In this document: in pieces, positions 58,326 through 64,000 of the stretch
How positions within the stretch are numbered: the first letter of the stretch is position 1
Layout of the letters: each line of letters begins with the position of its first letter
NCBI GenBank assembly: GCA_030062745.1
Contig: CP099849.1
Location: 25,966,144 to 26,030,143 of the forward strand
Direction: 5' to 3'
From: Capitulum mitella
Taxonomy: Eukaryota; Arthropoda; Thecostraca; Pollicipedomorpha; Pollicipedidae
Length of the DNA stretch: 64,000 nt
Program-made: the position numbers and the translations under genes
Notes under the pieces: generated by a model
What the model saw: the letters and a program-made list of their open reading frames with translations, nothing else
What the model was told of the DNA's origin: nothing
Databases searched by the model: none

Positions 58326-60475
58326 AATCTGCATAACAGAAGATGTGGAGAAGCAATAATGCCGAACAAAGCATTGGCATTCAATGCTGACGGAATGTGG
58401 CGACAAAAGTATCCTGGCCATTGGCTTATCCATAGCTCCAAAAGTTCAGACGACTCTTGACTCTCCAAGGATCTGTATGCAGGCAGGAAATTACAGAACT
58501 TTTTGGAGATGAATCCTTGATGCAAGTTGTCTGAACTACACTAAAACTTCATTTCCTCCCCATTTGGAGCCACTTAATTTTACGTCATCGGTAAAGCTGC
58601 GTGTCCCGGCCCCGTGGCCCGGACAAGAGGGACGAGGCTGTTCGGGGACACCGAGCCAGTCAGAACCGTGGTCAGAACGTCCTCCCGGCCAGCTTGGAGA
58701 TCTGCGACCTAAATAAGCACAAGGCGTTTCATTGAGCACGTGAAGTATCGCTGCCGACTCCTTTTGCACCACACACCCGTTGACTATCGACATCGTTTTC
58801 TTCCGAATGGCCTGCTGATCAGTAGTTATCGTAGCCAGGGGTGGCAGATGACCTCACCCCACGTCATGTTAGGTGGCTCTGGGGTCTTTGCATGAACAAA
58901 TAGGCTGGTCCATGTTTGTCTGGACTGCCGGTCGGTCCGTCTTTGCTCGCACTTCCGACTGAATTTGGGCCTCGCCGGCACCCTTTCCCGCGCAGTTTTC
59001 GAAAGAGGAAATCGCGTCGGCCCTCCTGAATGCCCAGTTAGGCAGCGTAGGGTTGAATCAGGCGCAAATCAATTTATGTAACGTCGTTGGGCCTGGCGAT
59101 GAAGGGTAAATGGACCCCATTGTCTACGCGCAAATTTCCTGATCTGGTTGGCGTTCGAAGTGTATTGTCTACAGATCTTTCACCTCACTCGATTACGGAA
59201 AAAAGGTCATTGAGTGTCAGATCAAAGTGCTTCACTCTGTAATGATGGCGATGTTATAAACCTCTAACAGTAACTATCATGCAACGTGTCGCTTATATAC
59301 TACGACACCGCAGACACCTTTTTTTACAGAATAGATACATTTTACAGAATTCACCGATGGCGCGATCGTGGTAATAACGGCCCGAGCGATGCTAACGTAA
59401 AATGTCTTCAGGGGGTCCGCGAGGAAGTTTAACTGGTTTTAAGTCTCGAAGGGGGTAGGCACTTATCGCTGCTGCCATGCTCATTGAAATTAGAAAGCTT
59501 TTTTCACCGAAAAAAACCCACGTGAAAGACGTAAGACTGTGGCCTTCCACTTTGCCTTGTTTTGTCACGTCGTAGGTTCGGCACCAAAAGGCTTTTTTAA
59601 CTAGCACCCTCTTTAATTCCTAATACATACATAGAGTGTGCCTTTGTCGAGCATGCAATGAGCTTAAACTTCCGCGCGAAATAACGTTGACGATTTAAAT
59701 AAACTAAGAATTAATATATACCTCCTTTCGCCGGCTGCCACAGTCCTTTGTCCAAAAAGGCTCTGTGTAGTGAAATACTCAATCCCAGTCTGCGCAGGAC
59801 ATCGTTGCAACTTTTCATGTTTCTAGACTGACTCTGCAAATCTTTTTTACCACCTGTCACCATGTACAGTGCAAACAGATTGGCCCGATTATTTAAAGAG
59901 CATTCGTTATTTAGTTACACATACGTAATTACCCATGTAACAGAATACTTATTACTGAATTACTAGGCAGGCTGTCGTTATTCTGAAGACTAAGTCGATG
60001 TTCTTTTGTGCACAGTCAGTTTATTTTTTTTTTTTTAAGACGAACAAATGAAATCTGTAGGAACATAGTGGTCACAATAAGCACACAGCAGTGAATATGC
60101 AAGCCATGACAAATGCAACGCATCGCCTCTCCTCCCTAGTGAGTAGTTACACACCAGAACGTCATGATGACGTGTTTGGTCCAGGCCTTTCCTTTCGAGA
60201 GACTGAGAGGAGGCCAGCTTGTTTGTCTACCACGCACAAGTTTAAATATGCATTTAATGTACTATTCGTCATAACAACAAGCTTGGATGGGCTTCAGATC
60301 CACATTGGGACTTGGTTTAATGAGAACAATCTGCGCTGTAGATTTTCTAGTCCTTGCCAAACTACCACGACGACGAGAAAGGAGAACGAGTACAAATAAC
60401 AACCAGCGAAGACGACAGTAAAAGCGCGGTGACGTTACTCATCCATTGGAACTATAAAACACCGGAAGAGGTTAA
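58326..60475. other. AT-rich spacer
   Basis: About 2.1 kb with no gene or element recognised. A poly-T run of 13 lies near 60026. Confidence 0.4.
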
Positions 60476-60720
60476 GTCTGACCCGCCGGTCAGTCCCAGC
60501 TCCTTGTTGAGATCTCGGCGGTCATGCCCGCCTATTCGGACCAGAATGAAATGTTTGGGCTGTATTCAGCTCCGTTTAATTAAAGCGCCCGACCGTCGAA
60601 GGCCTGTTTACGGCTCGGTTCGGCCGGGACGCCTCGGGCGGCTGGTGCCGTCGTCCAATCGGCCGTTTGGTGCGTCGCCAGGGTCGCCTCCGTCGCGCCA
60701 GCCGTGAATGACCTCATATG
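60476..60720. other. GC-rich patch
   Basis: Includes CGTTTAATTAAAGCGCC near 60573, a homeodomain-type core in CpG-rich sequence. Confidence 0.35.
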
Positions 60721-60753
60721 ACGTCATCATACATGTCATCTCAATGACGTGTC

Positions 60754-61065
60754 ATGTCCCATGCCACTGGTGGAAGCAGTATATGGGTGAATTCAAAGCT
60801 GGTACGACCAGGATCATTTTTACGTAATTTCGTTTCGCACAAATCTATAGAGCTAATGACAGAATTACGCAGAGCTGGCAGGGTCGCTGTCAACTTGGTA
60901 GGGCGCACACCTGGCCTTAGGGCTGCTGCACACATGGTTGATGGTGTTGCTGCCCAGCGGAAGCCCCACCATGACGATTCAGCCCTGAAGGGCAGATGGT
61001 CAACGCTGGAGAGGCATCCGGGCATGCTTTTCGGGTACGAGCGGCACGATGAGCCTTTTATTTAG
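60754..61065 (+). CDS. Unrecognised open frame, 103 codons (weak)
   Basis: An ATG-initiated frame with ordinary amino-acid composition, unlike the Arg/Ala-rich artefacts in the GC islands. Its C-terminal half is charged (KPHHDDSALKGRWSTLERHP). I recognise no domain, signal peptide or membrane segment. The opposite strand is also open over most of it, which weakens the case. It could be a conserved exon, a decayed element or chance. Confidence 0.12.
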   Translation: MSHATGGSSIWVNSKLVRPGSFLRNFVSHKSIELMTELRRAGRVAVNLVGRTPGLRAAAHMVDGVAAQRKPHHDDSALKGRWSTLERHPGMLFGYERHDEPFI

Positions 61066-61429
61066 ATGCTAAATGTTTGGATGGTCGGATACGTGCATTT
61101 TAGTGTGAGAGTTTTCGGTAATGGTCACTTTATTTCCTGCGCTCGTGGTTGCTAGAAGTTCAGTGCGGAAGGCAGTATGTCCGAAGAAAAATCGGAATAC
61201 AGTGCGCCAGGCTCACACAAAACTTTCTGCAACCCAAGCCGCACCCAACGATGCAGCGCTGCAGCTGGTAGTTTGTCTCAGGCATTCACGGTAATCCCAC
61301 CACGCCCTGGCAAACTGCGATCCACCCCAGCCTATACCTCCATTCATTCCCCGCCGTCAGCATCACTAACTCTCAGAACATCTCCTCCCGCCTTTCTTTG
61401 GCCGCCTGCTTTCTCACAGTATTTTCGTG
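61066..61429. other. Spacer
   Basis: No supported gene. Confidence 0.4.
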
Positions 61430-61620
61430 AACGAGGACACCTCCTGGGGACCCGGCCGCCGAACGGACACGGTCCGCGGGCCCCGACCTTATCAGACCTT
61501 ATCAGACCTTATCAGAATTTAGCGGAATGGGCGATTGAAAAGTACGGCAATTCGCGGCCGTAATCACCCATTCCGCCGCGGAATCGGACGCGATCTGGCA
61601 GATAATGGCTGGTGTTACTT
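61430..61620. promoter_or_regulatory. GC island with a triplicated GATA-type site
   Basis: ACCTTATCAG occurs three times head to tail at 61486-61515. Each copy contains TTATCA, the complement of TGATAA, a consensus GATA-factor site, at 10-bp steps. The flanks include GGAATTTAGCGG- and GTAATCACCC-type words in CpG-rich sequence. Confidence 0.4.
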
Positions 61621-61844
61621 GTCACAAATGAGAGGGTCCTCGCCTTCTGTGTGTGCGGTGTAAATACGCGTGGACAGCGGATCTGGAATTCTGTGCCTGG
61701 TGGGGAGCGTATGAGAGCAGGCAGGTGCATGTGCGTGCTGCATTGGTTTTGTGGGTGTACATAGATGCATTTGTGTGAACTGCAAACCCAACGGCAACGC
61801 AAAAGACGTGCTTGTGAACATAAATTTTTCTTCTTTTTCTTTCT

Positions 61845-62115
61845 TTCAGAGGTTTTTCTTTCAGAGGAGATAGAAGCAGAGGAGAGTGAACAGAAAAGAA
61901 AGAGAGCAGGGTGAGTGGAAGAAAGGGAGAGGAAGGGAGGGAAAGGAAGGAAGAAGTAGGAGAGACGGAAGGACGTAGATGAAAAGGAAAAGAGACAGAG
62001 AGACGGGGAGGGAGAGGAATAAAGAGAGTTGGAGAGACAGAGATAAAGAGAGGAGAGACAGGGAGAGGGAGAGAGAGAGAGATTGACAGAGAGAAAGAGA
62101 GAAACTAAAACTGAG
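61845..62115. repeat. GA-rich polypurine tract
   Basis: About 270 bp of interrupted GAGA, GGAAGG and GAGAGAGA sequence at the left edge of the next GC island. The Ser/Leu-rich minus-strand frames are by-products. Confidence 0.9.
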
Positions 62116-62209
62116 AAAAAGTGGATACAAACGGGGGAAAATGGAGAAGTGAAACGATTGAGCAAATGAAAATATAGCCAAAAAAACTCACAACTTCACG
62201 CCTGAACTG

Positions 62210-62600
62210 TGGTCCGTCTGGTGGCGACCGAGGCCGAGTGCCGGCCGCTGCGGCAGGTCGTTTCCGGCCGTCGGCGACTGTCCGCCGGCCGGCGCCGCGG
62301 TCGCCGCCGGCCGCGCATCTCGGCGGGCGCGGCGGCTTCGCGCGGCCGATTTATTTGGGCGCCGGCGGCGGCCGGGCCGGCGTCTGATTGGTTTATTGAC
62401 GCGCCGCCACGTCTGCGGCGCCTTCTGCCGGCCGCCGGCCGCCCCGGCACAGGTGGTGCTGCCTGTCGCCCGGGCGGCTCGCTCCGAGATGGCCGGCTCC
62501 GTCTACGGGCCTCGCCTCGCCTCGCCTCGGTTTGTCCACTGCAGCAGCAGGGCAGGCCCCGGCCAGCTGAGGCATCTCGGTGACGTGGGAGACTGAGTCA
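62210..62600. other. GC/CpG-rich island
   Basis: Includes CGCGGCCGATTTATTTGGGC and GATTGGTTTATTGACG near 62340-62400, the latter containing a CCAAT-type box on the minus strand. Frames on both strands not credible. Confidence 0.35.
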
Positions 62601-63499
62601 CGCGGTCATTGGTCGAACCATGCACGGATCCAGACATCGATTGACGGAGGACTAAACCGCTTTGAAAGGGAGGCTTATATTGGCAGAGTACTTTGGTTGC
62701 CTCGAAACTGCGCACAGAATATGTCAGATATAATTTCTGCGACTCGAGGATCTGATTTTTTGCTTACTAAAATCCGCATTACCTAAACCAGTGACAGGAA
62801 AACTCGACCTTGGGAATCCTTCAGAACGCAGACCCTGAGTAGGGCCGCTATGTTATAACCGTCTCATTCACAAATGGGAACTGCAGGTCGATACACGGTC
62901 GACGTTTTTGCACCAGATGGTGGCTATTCAGGCTTGCAAAACGCCGAAACAATCGACATCATGTTTTTGTTTATTGCTTCTAATTAAATGAAGTTAACCG
63001 AGCCATAGTACGTGCACATTCGGCACAAATATGACCATGAAGCCCATTGCAAAAGTTATCACAAAGTGTTCTCACCAAAACTTCTCAGCTCACTTTCCCA
63101 ATGGGAAGCGATGTCACAGGCTTTACAGGGCTCCCGTAGTCGTTTCTGAAGCTTGTCGTAGCTGAAAGGGGTTGCTAATGTACACGTGTGCTATGTAAAA
63201 TGGCTAATGTACACATGCTAATGTATCCAAATGAATTGCACTGTCAGTGTAAAAACGGCTAACACTCCCCTTTGAAGCCACTGTGACATGATCTTTAAGA
63301 AAGCAGCTGAAATGACTTAGCAGTACGTTTTGACGTCTCATATGTCCTTCAGCCAAGTTTTTTCCGTTTATTCATTCAGAATGATTTGATGAGATGATGT
63401 CAGAGAACTGCGTCAGTGCTAAGTAGAGGTTGTTTCATATATTCCGATTCCTACACCCGATCGCACAATGCATGGTAAGGGCTGATTTTGGTGGCGAAA
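62601..63499. other. Spacer
   Basis: GCTAATGTACAC-type word three times at 63174-63228. Otherwise nothing recognisable. Confidence 0.4.
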
Positions 63500-63693
63500 A
63501 TTTAACGTGCCTTCAAAGATGCGACACGTTAATCACGGCACTTAAGACACGTTAGCCGGGTGGTAGTCAGCTTGACCCCATGTTGACCAGTTGCCAGTTG
63601 ACCCGCGGGCCAATATCGAGCGCCGGGGGGAACTCGAACCCATCGCGCCAGGACGGAAAGACCAGCCCTGTACCAAGTGAGCAACCGATCACA
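63500..63693 (-). mobile_element. tRNA-derived SINE, copy 2
   Basis: On the minus strand, an A-box-like GGTTGCTCACTTGGTA (about 63671-63686) and a B box GGGTTCGAGTTCC (about 63629-63641) are about 45 bp apart. The shared SINE body GTCAACTGGCAACTGG follows (about 63587-63602). Its order and spacing match the copy at 4190-4420. The B box is nearer to consensus than in copy 1, so this may be the better-preserved member. Confidence 0.65.
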
Positions 63694-63768
63694 GTGCTCA
63701 CGGTACTCGCCGTAGACGATTTCTTTCCTACAGTCCAGGTCGGCTCCAGCTCACTGATGCCCAAAAAA

Positions 63769-63911
63769 GGAAGCTACCGAAACGGACCGTGTTCCTTCGC
63801 GTGAGGAAGCTACCGAAACGGACCGTGTTCCTTCGCGTGAGGAAGCTACCGAAACGGACCGTGTTCCTTCGCGTGAGGAAGCTACCGAAACGGACCGTGT
63901 TCCTTCGCGTG
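63769..63911. repeat. 36-bp tandem repeat, 4 copies, identical
   Basis: Units start at 63769, 63805, 63841 and 63877. Each begins GGAAGCTACCGAAACGGACC and ends GTTCCTTCGCGTG. I see no difference between copies, so the array is very recent or homogenised. There are no spacers, so it is not CRISPR. Confidence 0.97.
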
Positions 63912-64000
63912 TTTTTAGACTAATTCATTCCTTCACAAATGGGTGTCCGCACATCGACATGCCATGCTCAAAATGATACTTTTATGTAAATGGAGAATGG

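Noticed and set aside
57628..58380. 250-codon minus-strand frame
   Set aside because: Runs through a degenerate repeat and a GC island; no domain, low-complexity composition.
63769..63911. CRISPR-like array of 36-bp repeats
   Set aside because: Units are directly adjacent with no spacers, and the setting is eukaryotic.

Overview
The window looks like intergenic nuclear DNA from a multicellular invertebrate. The signs are a lack of dense reading frames, abundant microsatellites and minisatellites, a tRNA-derived SINE, a 5'-truncated LINE, a decayed mariner-type element and a small hAT-type non-autonomous element. Sharp GC-rich, CpG-rich islands alternate with AT-richer spacers. I lean towards an arthropod, perhaps a crustacean, but the sequence does not prove it. 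I found no intact protein-coding gene, rRNA or canonical tRNA. The only recognisable protein remnants are a mariner/Tc1-like transposase (minus strand, about 12.55-14.98 kb) and a CR1/jockey-like reverse transcriptase (minus strand, about 40.78-42.66 kb). Both are broken by frameshifts and stops.

Layout. 0-12.2 kb: GC islands at 0.2, 1.2, 4.7, 5.6, 7.8 and 10.3-11.7 kb, with minisatellites of 36 bp (0.98-1.2 kb) and 33 bp (10.6-10.8 kb), a SINE (4.2 kb), a diverged local duplication (6.65-6.98 kb) and a fold-back (8.85 kb). 12.25-15.36 kb: mariner-type element with about 0.2-kb terminal inverted repeats, split by a 1.2-kb unclassified repeat. 16-24.4 kb: many GC islands, plus the hAT-like element with a perfect 8-bp target duplication (19.70-19.97 kb). 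24.4-35 kb: AT-rich spacers broken by islands, one of which (26.8-27.1 kb) is the best enhancer candidate. 35.2-36.3 kb: second, inverted copy of the 1.2-kb repeat. 40.7-42.7 kb: LINE. 44.2-44.8 kb: 28-bp minisatellite of about 23 copies. 45-58 kb: further islands, including one dense in ATTA cores (54.9-55.2 kb). 58-64 kb: spacers, a triplicated GATA-type site (61.49 kb), a second SINE copy (63.5-63.7 kb, minus) and a perfect 36-bp x 4 tandem array (63.77-63.91 kb).

No pathway or operon can be reconstructed. The recurring organisation is a GC/CpG-rich core with embedded TAAT/ATTA, SOX-like or GATA-like motifs, often with a degenerate tandem repeat or polypyrimidine tract at one edge. That fits the cis-regulatory surroundings of a developmental gene lying outside the window, but this is inference. 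Only conservation or chromatin data could establish it.
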